NCBI GenBank assembly: GCA_035274225.1 | Contig: DATEOK010000183.1 | Span: forward strand, 1-8,079 | Source: Dongia_A sp035274225 | Lineage (GTDB): Bacteria; Pseudomonadota; Alphaproteobacteria; Dongiales; Dongiaceae | DNA length: 8,079 nucleotides | Direction: 5' to 3' | Shown here: positions 1 through 6,101 of the stretch, one piece after another | Layout of the letters: every line of letters starts with the position of its first letter | How positions within the stretch are numbered: the first letter of the stretch is position 1 | Position numbers and translations under genes: made by a program | The notes under the pieces: generated by a model | What the model saw: the letters and a program-made list of their open reading frames with translations, nothing else | What the model was told of the DNA's origin: nothing | Database searches by the model: none

Positions 1-24
1 ATTGGAAACACTCTTGCGCCCGAC

Positions 25-1137
25 CTACATAGCAAGTCGCGCTGCCACTTCGTCCGCGATCGCGAGACTCGAGGTCAGTCCCGGAGACTCGATGCCGTAG
101 AGATGGACCTGCCCCGGCAGGCGATGCACCTCCGGGCCGTCTATGCGGAAGTCGGCAGCTGGCGCGCCCGGCGCCTGTATCTTGGGGCGGATGCCGGCAT
201 AGGCGGGCTGCAACGCGCAATCGCGCAGCTGCGGCCAGTAGGTGCGGATGGCGGCGTAGAACGCGTCGCCGCGCCGCGGGTCGACGTTGTAGTCGAGGCG
301 ATCGATCCACTCGACATCGGGGCCGAAGCGTGCCTGGCCCGCGAGGTCGAGTGTCAAGTGGACACCGAGACCGGCGGCTTCCGGCATCGGATAGATCAGG
401 CGCGAGAAGGGCGAAGGGCCGCTGAGGCTGAAATAGTTGCCCTTGGCATAGTGCAGCGGTGGGATGCGCTCCGCGGGATAACCTTTCAGCTTTTCTGCGA
501 TGCCCTGCGCGCCGAGACCTGCGGCGTTGACCAGCGAACGTGCCGTCACCTGCATGGGGTCGGCGCCGCCGATCTGCAGCGTCACGCGGCCGTCGTCCTC
601 CAGCCAGCCGCGCTCCACCGGCGCATGGCGCGCAAGGGCCGCGCCGCGCGCTTCCGCTTCGCCGAGGAGGCTGAGCATCAGGCCGTGCGTGTCGATGATG
701 CCGGTCGAAGGCGAGTGAAAGGCGGCGACGCAGGAGAGCTGTGGCTCCATGCGCTTGGCCTCGTCCACGCTGAGGAGCGCGAGGTCATCGACGCCGTTGG
801 CCTCTGCCTGCTGCATCAACGTGTGCAGCGCTGAGATCTGCTCCGAGCTGGTTGCCACCACCAGTTTGCCGACCCTGCGCGCGGTCACGTTGTGCTCGCT
901 GCAATAGGCGTAGAGCATCTCCCGGCCGGCGACGCACAGGCGCGCCTTCAGGCTGCCGGTGGGATAGTAGATGCCGGCGTGGATCACTTCGCTATTGCGC
1001 GCCGAGACGCCGGAGCCGATGTCGCCTTCCGCTTCCAGGATCAGGACTTCACGTCCGCTGCGCGTGATGCGCCGCGCGCAGGCAAGGCCGATGAGTCCGG
1101 CGCCGATGACGACGCAATCGACCTCGGCCCGCTCCAT
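25..1137 (-). CDS. FAD-dependent oxidoreductase, DAO family (L-2-hydroxyglutarate oxidase-like)
   Basis: The 370-residue protein is complete and ends at TAG (27-25). An N-terminal Rossmann FAD site is visible: VVIGAGLIGLA at residues 9-19, with the ribose-binding acid E35 at the end of the second strand (LILEAE). The segment around residues 45-65 (SARNSEVIHAGIYY then LKA) is the signature of the LhgO/L2HGDH branch of the DAO superfamily. The C-terminus carries AGIRPK and GIESPGLTSSLAIA, which close the FAD site in this family. Family members oxidise 2-hydroxy acids such as L-2-hydroxyglutarate to keto acids, passing electrons to quinone or oxygen. There is no signal peptide, so it is probably cytoplasmic or peripheral to the membrane. 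The ATG at 1137 is supported by a GGAG five bases upstream and by the TGATG overlap with the transporter gene. The family call is firm. The exact substrate is inferred only, and the protein is somewhat shorter than E. coli LhgO, so no symbol is given. Confidence 0.9.
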   Translation of the reverse strand: MERAEVDCVVIGAGLIGLACARRITRSGREVLILEAEGDIGSGVSARNSEVIHAGIYYPTGSLKARLCVAGREMLYAYCSEHNVTARRVGKLVVATSSEQISALHTLMQQAEANGVDDLALLSVDEAKRMEPQLSCVAAFHSPSTGIIDTHGLMLSLLGEAEARGAALARHAPVERGWLEDDGRVTLQIGGADPMQVTARSLVNAAGLGAQGIAEKLKGYPAERIPPLHYAKGNYFSLSGPSPFSRLIYPMPEAAGLGVHLTLDLAGQARFGPDVEWIDRLDYNVDPRRGDAFYAAIRTYWPQLRDCALQPAYAGIRPKIQAPGAPAADFRIDGPEVHRLPGQVHLYGIESPGLTSSLAIADEVAARLAM

Positions 1138-2021
1138 CAATGCTCCATGGTGCGGGTGATGTAGAGGCAGGCGGCAACGATGATGGCGACACCGGCGATT
1201 GCGACCGGACCCAGCACGTCGCCCCAGAAGATGTAGCCATAGAGGCTGGCCCACACCAGCGAACTGTATTCGAACGGCGCCAGCAGGGACATCGGCGCAT
1301 AGCGCAGCGCCAGGATCAGGAAATACTGGCCGAGGCAACCGAACAGCCCGACCGCGAGCAGGGCCGCCCATTCCAGCGGCGTCGGATTGACCCAGACGAA
1401 CGGCGTCGCGAGGCCGAGGATGATGACGCCGCCGATGGCGTAGTAGAACAAGATGCTGAGGTTGCTCTCGGTCGTGCTGAGCCGGCGCGCGAACAGTTGG
1501 GCGAAGCACCACAGGAATACCGACGTCAGGACCGCGATCGTGCCAATGACGCTGTCCGGGCCTTCGTCGGGCTGCATGACCAGCAACATGCCGGCGAAGC
1601 CGGCGAACACCGCAATCCAGCCGCCGAGGCGCAGACGCTCGCGCAGGAAGATGATGCCGAGCAGCGTACCGAAGATCGGCGAGGCAGCGACGATGCTCAT
1701 GGCCGTCGGCAACGGAAGCTTGCTGATCGCAAAGTAGAAGGCGGTCAGCTCGACCGCGGCGCAGAACGCGCGTGCGGCATGCTCCAGAGGACGCTTGGTG
1801 CGCAGTGCCGCGAAGCCCGCGTCGGATTGTCCGACCAGCCACAGTACCATGATGAGCGAGACGACGAAGCGCGAGAATCCGATCTGGATCGGGTCGATGT
1901 TGGTGGTCGACCATTTGACGATGGCGTCGGTGCTGCCGAGCACGGCAATCGCGGCCATCATGTAGAACACGCCCACTTTGGGCTTGAACTGTAGCTGGCC
2001 CGATGCCGCCAAACTTGTCAC
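1137..2021 (-). CDS. EamA/DMT superfamily transporter (RhaT/RarD-like), ten transmembrane helices
   Basis: This inner-membrane protein has about ten hydrophobic helices arranged as two EamA repeats. Repeat 1 ends with SPIFGTLLGIIFLRERL (residues 114-130) followed by a glycine-rich helix. Repeat 2 ends with APFEYSSLVWASLYGYIFWG (248-267) followed by a last helix up to about 288. Members of the drug/metabolite transporter superfamily move small metabolites, amino acids or nucleotide-sugar-like compounds; this sequence does not reveal the substrate. I chose the GTG at 2021 (294 residues, the usual EamA length) because it keeps the first helix intact. The ATG at 1961 would cut into that helix, and the open frame further upstream to 2306 has no EamA character and runs into the divergent gene. 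The Shine-Dalgarno before GTG is weak (GGGGTTG). The next gene, an FAD oxidoreductase, overlaps by one base, so the transporter may carry a substrate or product of that enzyme (inference). Confidence 0.88.
   Translation of the reverse strand: MTSLAASGQLQFKPKVGVFYMMAAIAVLGSTDAIVKWSTTNIDPIQIGFSRFVVSLIMVLWLVGQSDAGFAALRTKRPLEHAARAFCAAVELTAFYFAISKLPLPTAMSIVAASPIFGTLLGIIFLRERLRLGGWIAVFAGFAGMLLVMQPDEGPDSVIGTIAVLTSVFLWCFAQLFARRLSTTESNLSILFYYAIGGVIILGLATPFVWVNPTPLEWAALLAVGLFGCLGQYFLILALRYAPMSLLAPFEYSSLVWASLYGYIFWGDVLGPVAIAGVAIIVAACLYITRTMEH
1143..1146 (-). promoter_or_regulatory. Shine-Dalgarno (GGAG) for the FAD oxidoreductase, inside the transporter gene
   Basis: On the minus strand GGAG lies five bases before the ATG at 1137, within the last codons of the upstream transporter gene. 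The transporter stop TGA (1139-1137) and this start share one base. The arrangement points to translational coupling and fixes the oxidoreductase start. Confidence 0.6.
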
Positions 2022-2065
2022 GATACAACCCCGAAAGCGCCGTTTTGAGCCCCTGGCATTGCCGG

Positions 2066-2088
2066 GCCGCGGCGGGTAAAGTCGCGGC
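2066..2088. repeat. Perfect 6-bp inverted repeat in the divergent intergenic region
   Basis: GCCGCG (2066-2071) and CGCGGC (2083-2088) are perfect inverted arms around an 11-base loop (GCGGGTAAAGT). The element sits between the divergent transporter and molybdoenzyme genes and directly abuts the candidate minus-strand -10 box. It could be an operator or a hairpin at the start of the leader transcript. No U-tract follows, so it is not a standard terminator. Short GC-rich inverted repeats are common by chance here. Confidence 0.3.
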
Positions 2089-2117
2089 ACTCTAGGTATT
2101 TTGGAGCGTGCCGCCAA
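2089..2117 (-). promoter_or_regulatory. Possible sigma-70-like promoter for the transporter-oxidoreductase operon
   Basis: Read on the minus strand, TTGGCG (2117-2112) is followed after exactly 17 bases by TAGAGT (2094-2089). Each hexamer matches the TTGACA/TATAAT consensus at four of six positions. The predicted start of transcription is near 2082, giving a leader of about 60 nt before the GTG at 2021. This is pattern matching by eye in GC-rich DNA, so it is only a candidate. No equally convincing plus-strand promoter was seen in the same gap. Confidence 0.3.
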
Positions 2118-2136
2118 GAGCGGCCCCGACATTTTC

Positions 2137-4236
2137 ATGCCCTTGGACGCCGTCGTCAAAAGCAAGCCCGAAATCGTGCACAGCGCTTGTCCGCACGATT
2201 GCCCATCCACCTGCGCCCTCGAGGTCGAGCGCCTGAGCCCGACACAGATCGGCCGCGTGCACGGCGCAAGGGACAACCCGTATACCGCCGGCGTGGTCTG
2301 CGCCAAGGTCGCGCGCTATGCCGAGCGGCAGCATCATCCGGAGCGCTTGGCGCAGCCGATGCGGCGCGTCGGTGACAAGGGCGTCGGCTTCGCGGCGTTC
2401 GCGCCGATGGCCTGGGACGAAGCGCTCGACGAGGTGGCCGAGCGCTTCATCCGAGCCGAACAGCAATTCGGCGCGGAAGCGGTCTGGCCGTATTTTTATG
2501 CCGGCACGATGGGGCTGGTGCAGCGCGACGGCATCCAGCGCCTGCGCCACGAGAAGAAGTATTCGCAACAGAAGAGCACGATCTGCGTCGCCTTGTCGGA
2601 TGCCGGGTGGATGGCGGGCGTCGGCGTGATGCGCGGGGTCGATGCGCGCGAGATCGCGGACAGCGATCTCATCGTCGCGTGGGGCACCAATCCGGTCTCG
2701 ACCCAGGTCAACGTGATGACCCATGTGGCGCGCGCCCGCAAGGAGCGCGGCGCCAAGTTCGTCTGTGTCGATCCCTATCGCAATCCGACGGCGGAGGTCG
2801 CGGACCTGCACATCATGCTGCGGCCCGGCACCGATGCGGCACTGGCGCTCGGCATGATGCATGTGCTGTTCGCGGAAGGGTTCGCCGATCGCGACTACAT
2901 GGCACGCTATGCCGACGATGCAGCGGCGCTGGAAGCACATGTGCGCGACCGCACGCCGGAATGGGCCGCAGGCGTCACCGGCGTTCCAGCCGAGACGATC
3001 CGCGTGTTCGCGCGGCTCTATGGGCGCACCAAGAATGCGTACATCCGCGTCGGCTTCGGTTTTGCGCGGGCCCGCAACGGCGCGGTGTCGCTGCATGCCG
3101 TCACGTGCCTGCCGACGATCACGGGCGCCTGGGCGCACAAGGGCGGCGGCGCGCTCTATTCCAATCGCTCGCTCTATCACATCGACGATTCCATGATCGT
3201 CGGCAAGGAGCTACAGGACCGCAACGTGCGCGAGATGGACCAGTCGCGCCTCGGCGCCGTGTTGACCGGCGACAAGCGCGACCTGGGTGACGGTCCGCCG
3301 GTCACGGCGATGATCGTGCAGAATACCAACCCGATGATGGTGTGCCCGAACACCAACCTGGTGCGCAAAGGCATGTCGCGGCCGGATCTGTTCCTCGCCG
3401 TGCACGAGCAGTTCATGACCGAGACTGCGGCGATGGCGGACATCGTGCTGCCGGCCACCACGTTCCTCGAGCATGACGACATCTATCGCGGCAGCGGCCA
3501 CACCTTCCTGCAGGTGACGAAGAAGGTGGTGGAGCCATATGCCGAGGCGCGCACCAACCACTACGTGATCTGCGAACTGGCCAGGCGGCTGGGCTGCACG
3601 CATCCGGCGTTCGGAATGACCGAGTGGGAGATCATCCGCGAAACGCTGAAGCGCTCCAACTGGCCGGGGCCTGAGGCGATCCATGAAAAGCACTGGCAGG
3701 AATGCGCGCTGGACTTCGAGACCGCGCATTTTGCCGACGGCTTCGGCCACGCCGACAAGAAGTTCCACTTCAGGGCCGACTGGGCCAAGATCGGCCCGAA
3801 CCATGCGCGGCTGCCGAGCCTGCCCGACATGGCGCCGGTGTTCGACGCACCGACGCCGGAGCGGCCGTTCCGCATGGTAACGGCGCCGGCGCGCTCGTTC
3901 CTCAACTCCACCTTCACCGAGACGCCGGGTTCGAAGAAGCGGGAAGGGCGGCCGACCCTGCTGGTCCATCCCGCCGACGCGGCGCGACTCGGCCTCGCCG
4001 AGGGCGACCTGGCAGAGATCGGCAACAAGCAGGGCAGCGTCTTCATCCATGTGAAGCCGTTCGCCGGGCTGCTGCCGGGCGTGGTGGTGGTCGAGTCGAT
4101 CTGGCCCAACGCCGCCTTCGTCGGCGGCAACGGCATCAACACCCTGACCAGCGACGACGCGGGCTTGCCAAACGGCGGTGCGGTGTTTCATGACACTGCG
4201 GTATGGATTGGAAAGGCCCCCGAGTCGCAGGCGTGA
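2137..4236 (+). CDS. Molybdopterin-dependent oxidoreductase (DMSO reductase superfamily) with N-terminal Fe4S4 motif
   Basis: The product is a 699-residue catalytic-subunit-type protein. Numbered from the ATG at 2137, it starts with a Fe4S4 motif, C18-x3-C22-x3-C26 (CPHDCPSTC), with the fourth cysteine at C55 (GVVCAKV). The molybdopterin domain follows, with YAGTMGLVQRDGI near 121-133, LIVAWGTNP near 178-186 and IVQNTNPMMVCPNTN near 393-407. Next come DIVLPATTFLEHDD near 435-448 and a molydop_binding C-terminal domain from about residue 577. C150 (KSTIC) aligns by eye with the Mo-ligating Cys/Sec of NapA and FdhH. No Tat signal is present, so it should act in the cytoplasm. No FdhB-like Fe-S or membrane subunit lies nearby, and electron partner and substrate are unknown. 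An upstream TTG at 2101 would add 12 residues, but homologues as I recall them begin close to the Cys motif, which favours ATG. The 3' end overlaps the mipZ-like gene. Confidence 0.9.
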   Translation: MPLDAVVKSKPEIVHSACPHDCPSTCALEVERLSPTQIGRVHGARDNPYTAGVVCAKVARYAERQHHPERLAQPMRRVGDKGVGFAAFAPMAWDEALDEVAERFIRAEQQFGAEAVWPYFYAGTMGLVQRDGIQRLRHEKKYSQQKSTICVALSDAGWMAGVGVMRGVDAREIADSDLIVAWGTNPVSTQVNVMTHVARARKERGAKFVCVDPYRNPTAEVADLHIMLRPGTDAALALGMMHVLFAEGFADRDYMARYADDAAALEAHVRDRTPEWAAGVTGVPAETIRVFARLYGRTKNAYIRVGFGFARARNGAVSLHAVTCLPTITGAWAHKGGGALYSNRSLYHIDDSMIVGKELQDRNVREMDQSRLGAVLTGDKRDLGDGPPVTAMIVQNTNPMMVCPNTNLVRKGMSRPDLFLAVHEQFMTETAAMADIVLPATTFLEHDDIYRGSGHTFLQVTKKVVEPYAEARTNHYVICELARRLGCTHPAFGMTEWEIIRETLKRSNWPGPEAIHEKHWQECALDFETAHFADGFGHADKKFHFRADWAKIGPNHARLPSLPDMAPVFDAPTPERPFRMVTAPARSFLNSTFTETPGSKKREGRPTLLVHPADAARLGLAEGDLAEIGNKQGSVFIHVKPFAGLLPGVVVVESIWPNAAFVGGNGINTLTSDDAGLPNGGAVFHDTAVWIGKAPESQA

Positions 4237-5060
4237 CACCGCACCCCGCGGGCAGGCCGCATATCATCGTTCTGGGCAACGAAAAGGGCGGGTCGGGCAA
4301 GTCGACCACCGCCATGCATCTGGTCGTCGCCCTGCTGCATGACGGCTACAAGGTCGGCTCGATCGATTGCGACGCACGCCAGGGCTCCTTCACGCGCTAT
4401 GTCGACAACCGCAAGGCGACGGCCGCCGGCATGCTGGTGCCGCTGCCCCTGCCGCGCCATGTCCCGGTCGAGCGATCGGCGGCGGACAGCGCGATCGCCG
4501 CGCGCGACGACGAGGCCGACCGGCTCGCCGCCGCGCTGTCCGAGCTGACCGACTGCGACTTCGTCGTGATCGACACGCCAGGCTCCGACACCTCGCTGTC
4601 GCGCCTTGCGCACACCCTGGCCGATACGCTGATTACGCCGCTCAACGACAGCTTCCTCGACCTGGATTTGCTTGGCCGCATCGATCGCGACGGCGAGAAG
4701 ATCCTGAAGCCGAGCGTCTATAGCGAGATGGTGTGGGACCAGCGCAAGCAGCGCGCCATCAACCGCGGCCGGCCGATCGACTGGATCGTCATGCGCAACC
4801 GCCTCAGCAGCCTCGATGCCAAGAACAAGCGCGACATCGGCCGCCTGCTGGAGCAGCTGTCGAAGCGCATCGGCTTCCGGATCGCGCCGGGCTTCACCGA
4901 GCGCGTGATCTTCCGCGAGCTGTTCCCGCGCGGTCTCACCCTGCTCGACATCAGCCGCAAGGACGCCGGCGTCACCTGGCGCATCTCGCACGTCGCGGCG
5001 CGCCAGGAGGTGCGCGAGCTGGTGGACGCCCTGGGTCTCAAGGACGCGCGCGCCGCCTAG
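4233..5060 (+). CDS. mipZ: MipZ-like division-plane positioning ATPase (ParA/MinD family)
   Basis: This P-loop ATPase has a deviant Walker A, VLGNEKGGSGKST, with signature lysine K18 and P-loop lysine K23. It is followed by SIDCDARQGS containing D47 and a Walker B strand VVIDTPGSD (111-119). The D-ARQ block, TPLNDSFLDLDLLG (135-148), the VW-x-xRKQRA stretch and FRELFPRGLTLLD (227-239) are diagnostic of MipZ rather than ParA or MinD. K18 and D47 line up with K13 and D42 of Caulobacter MipZ, the ATP-switch residues. MipZ dimers bind DNA and ParB near the origin and inhibit FtsZ polymerisation, restricting the Z ring to midcell. Two starts are possible. GTG at 4233 overlaps the previous stop as GTGA and gives 275 residues, close to the Caulobacter protein. 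ATG at 4203 adds ten residues with a 34-bp overlap. Neither has a strong Shine-Dalgarno. Translation is probably coupled to the molybdoenzyme gene. Confidence 0.9.
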   Translation: MTPHPAGRPHIIVLGNEKGGSGKSTTAMHLVVALLHDGYKVGSIDCDARQGSFTRYVDNRKATAAGMLVPLPLPRHVPVERSAADSAIAARDDEADRLAAALSELTDCDFVVIDTPGSDTSLSRLAHTLADTLITPLNDSFLDLDLLGRIDRDGEKILKPSVYSEMVWDQRKQRAINRGRPIDWIVMRNRLSSLDAKNKRDIGRLLEQLSKRIGFRIAPGFTERVIFRELFPRGLTLLDISRKDAGVTWRISHVAARQEVRELVDALGLKDARAA

Positions 5061-5193
5061 ATAAAGTCAATTAATTCAAATACATGCGGCGTCATAACCG
5101 AAAGGCTTACCAGCGGAGCAGGTTGCCGGTCCCCGGTTGCTGTGGCACAAACTGATGTCGCCGTTCGAATGAAATCCAGACAAGGACTGAAGA
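5061..5193 (+). other. Intergenic gap between mipZ and galU, AT-richer than its surroundings at the 5' end
   Basis: This is the second largest gene-free stretch (133 bp). Its first 25 bases are notably AT-rich for this genome and contain the palindrome AATTAATT (5069-5076). No convincing -35/-10 pair or hairpin plus U-tract terminator is visible. The last bases carry the galU Shine-Dalgarno AAGGA (5182-5186), seven bases before the ATG. It is large enough to hold a galU promoter, so galU may be transcribed separately from mipZ, but this is inference. Confidence 0.4.
5121..5141 (+). repeat. Short heptad-spaced direct repeat upstream of galU
   Basis: Three consecutive seven-base units, GGTTGCC, GGTCCCC and GGTTGCT, lie about 55 bases before galU. 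Units 1 and 3 share GGTTGC and are spaced 14 bp apart. The spacing could suit a regulator binding one face of the helix, but the element is short and may be chance. Confidence 0.2.
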
Positions 5194-6078
5194 ATGCGCA
5201 AGCCGCTGCGTAAGGCGATCTTTCCGGTGGGCGGGTTGGGAACGCGGTTCCTGCCGGCGACCAAGGCCATGCCCAAGGAGATGCTGCCGGTCGTCGACAA
5301 GCCGCTGATCCAGTATGCAGTGGAAGAAGCGCGCGCCGCCGGCATCGAGGAGCTGATCTTCGTGACCGGCCGCGGCAAGAGCGCGATCGAGGACCACTTC
5401 GACTATTCGTACGAGCTGCAGGATACGTTGAAGGCGCGCAGCAAGGATGCCGAGCTGGCGTTGATCGAGGATCTGCTGCCGAAGCCGGGCGAATACGCCT
5501 ACGTCCGCCAGCAGGAGGCGCGCGGCCTCGGCCACGCCGTGTGGTGCGCGCGCAGCCTGGTGGGCAACGAGCCGTTCGCGGTGCTGCTCGCCGACGACCT
5601 GGTGCAGGCCGGGACGCCGTGCCTGAAGCAGATGGTCGAGCTCTACAACGAGGTCGGCGGCAACCTGGTCGCGGTGATGGATGTGCCGAAGGCGCATACC
5701 GACCGCTACGGCATCCTCAAGACCGGCAGGGAAAGCGGCCGCCTGGTCGAAGCCTTGGGGCTGGTCGAGAAGCCGAAGCCGGAAGAGGCGCCGTCGACCC
5801 TCTCCATCATCGGCCGCTACATCCTGCAGCCGGACGTATTCGCGCACCTCGACAAGCAGAGCCCCGGCGCCGGCGGCGAGATCCAGCTGACCGATGCGAT
5901 GGCGCTGATGTGCGGGCGCGGGCGGTTCCACGGCTATCGCTTCGAAGGGCGGCGGTTCGATTGCGGCGACAAGGCCGGCTTCATCGAGGCCAACATCGCC
6001 TACGCACTCAGTCACCCGAAGATCGGCCGCAAGGTGCGGGACGCCGTGCTCGCCCTCGCGCAGGACCTGAAGAGCTGA
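5194..6078 (+). CDS. galU: UTP--glucose-1-phosphate uridylyltransferase
   Basis: This cytoplasmic enzyme makes UDP-glucose from UTP and glucose-1-phosphate. At 294 residues it has normal bacterial GalU length. The nucleotidyltransferase signature starts at residue 13 (GGLGTRFLPATKAMPKEMLP), providing the nucleotide-binding loop and K28. GLGHAVWCA (111-119), the metal-binding LLADD (131-135), VEKP (191-194), GGEIQLTDA (227-235) and FDCGDKAGF (255-263) are all in the expected order. The start has a good Shine-Dalgarno, AAGGA, seven bases upstream. The next gene, 23 bp downstream, is UDP-glucose 6-dehydrogenase, which uses the product directly, so the two form a pathway operon for UDP-glucuronate and other UDP-sugar precursors of envelope or exopolysaccharide. 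No key residue appears to be missing. Confidence 0.97.
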   Translation: MRKPLRKAIFPVGGLGTRFLPATKAMPKEMLPVVDKPLIQYAVEEARAAGIEELIFVTGRGKSAIEDHFDYSYELQDTLKARSKDAELALIEDLLPKPGEYAYVRQQEARGLGHAVWCARSLVGNEPFAVLLADDLVQAGTPCLKQMVELYNEVGGNLVAVMDVPKAHTDRYGILKTGRESGRLVEALGLVEKPKPEEAPSTLSIIGRYILQPDVFAHLDKQSPGAGGEIQLTDAMALMCGRGRFHGYRFEGRRFDCGDKAGFIEANIAYALSHPKIGRKVRDAVLALAQDLKS

Positions 6079-6101
6079 CGAACGGCAGGGGGTAGGGCGC
6101 C

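Noticed and set aside
103..834. A 243-residue plus-strand frame opposite the FAD oxidoreductase
   Set aside because: It is antisense to a well-supported gene and has the low-complexity Arg/Ala composition typical of GC-rich shadow frames.
25..2028. A 667-residue minus-strand open frame that would fuse extra N-terminal sequence to the FAD oxidoreductase
   Set aside because: Before the ATG at 1137 the translation is Arg/His/Pro-rich and lies out of frame with the convincing EamA transporter. The GGAG and the normal family N-terminus support the shorter protein.
2101..2136. TTG start at 2101 for the molybdoenzyme
   Set aside because: TTG starts are rare, no Shine-Dalgarno precedes it, and the 12 added residues lie beyond the usual N-terminus. 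It cannot be excluded.
2022..2306. N-terminal extension of the transporter to an ATG at 2306
   Set aside because: The extension has no membrane or EamA character, makes the protein about 95 residues too long and overlaps the start of the divergent molybdoenzyme gene.
2092..4239. Two long minus-strand frames (362 and 342 residues) opposite the molybdoenzyme gene
   Set aside because: Both are mirror frames of a clear molybdopterin oxidoreductase; their Arg/His/Asp-rich translations show no recognisable domain.
5061..5100. CtrA-type site (TTAA-N7-TTAA) in the AT-rich patch after mipZ
   Set aside because: Only one TTAA (5071-5074) is present, and the second half-site is missing at the required spacing on both strands.
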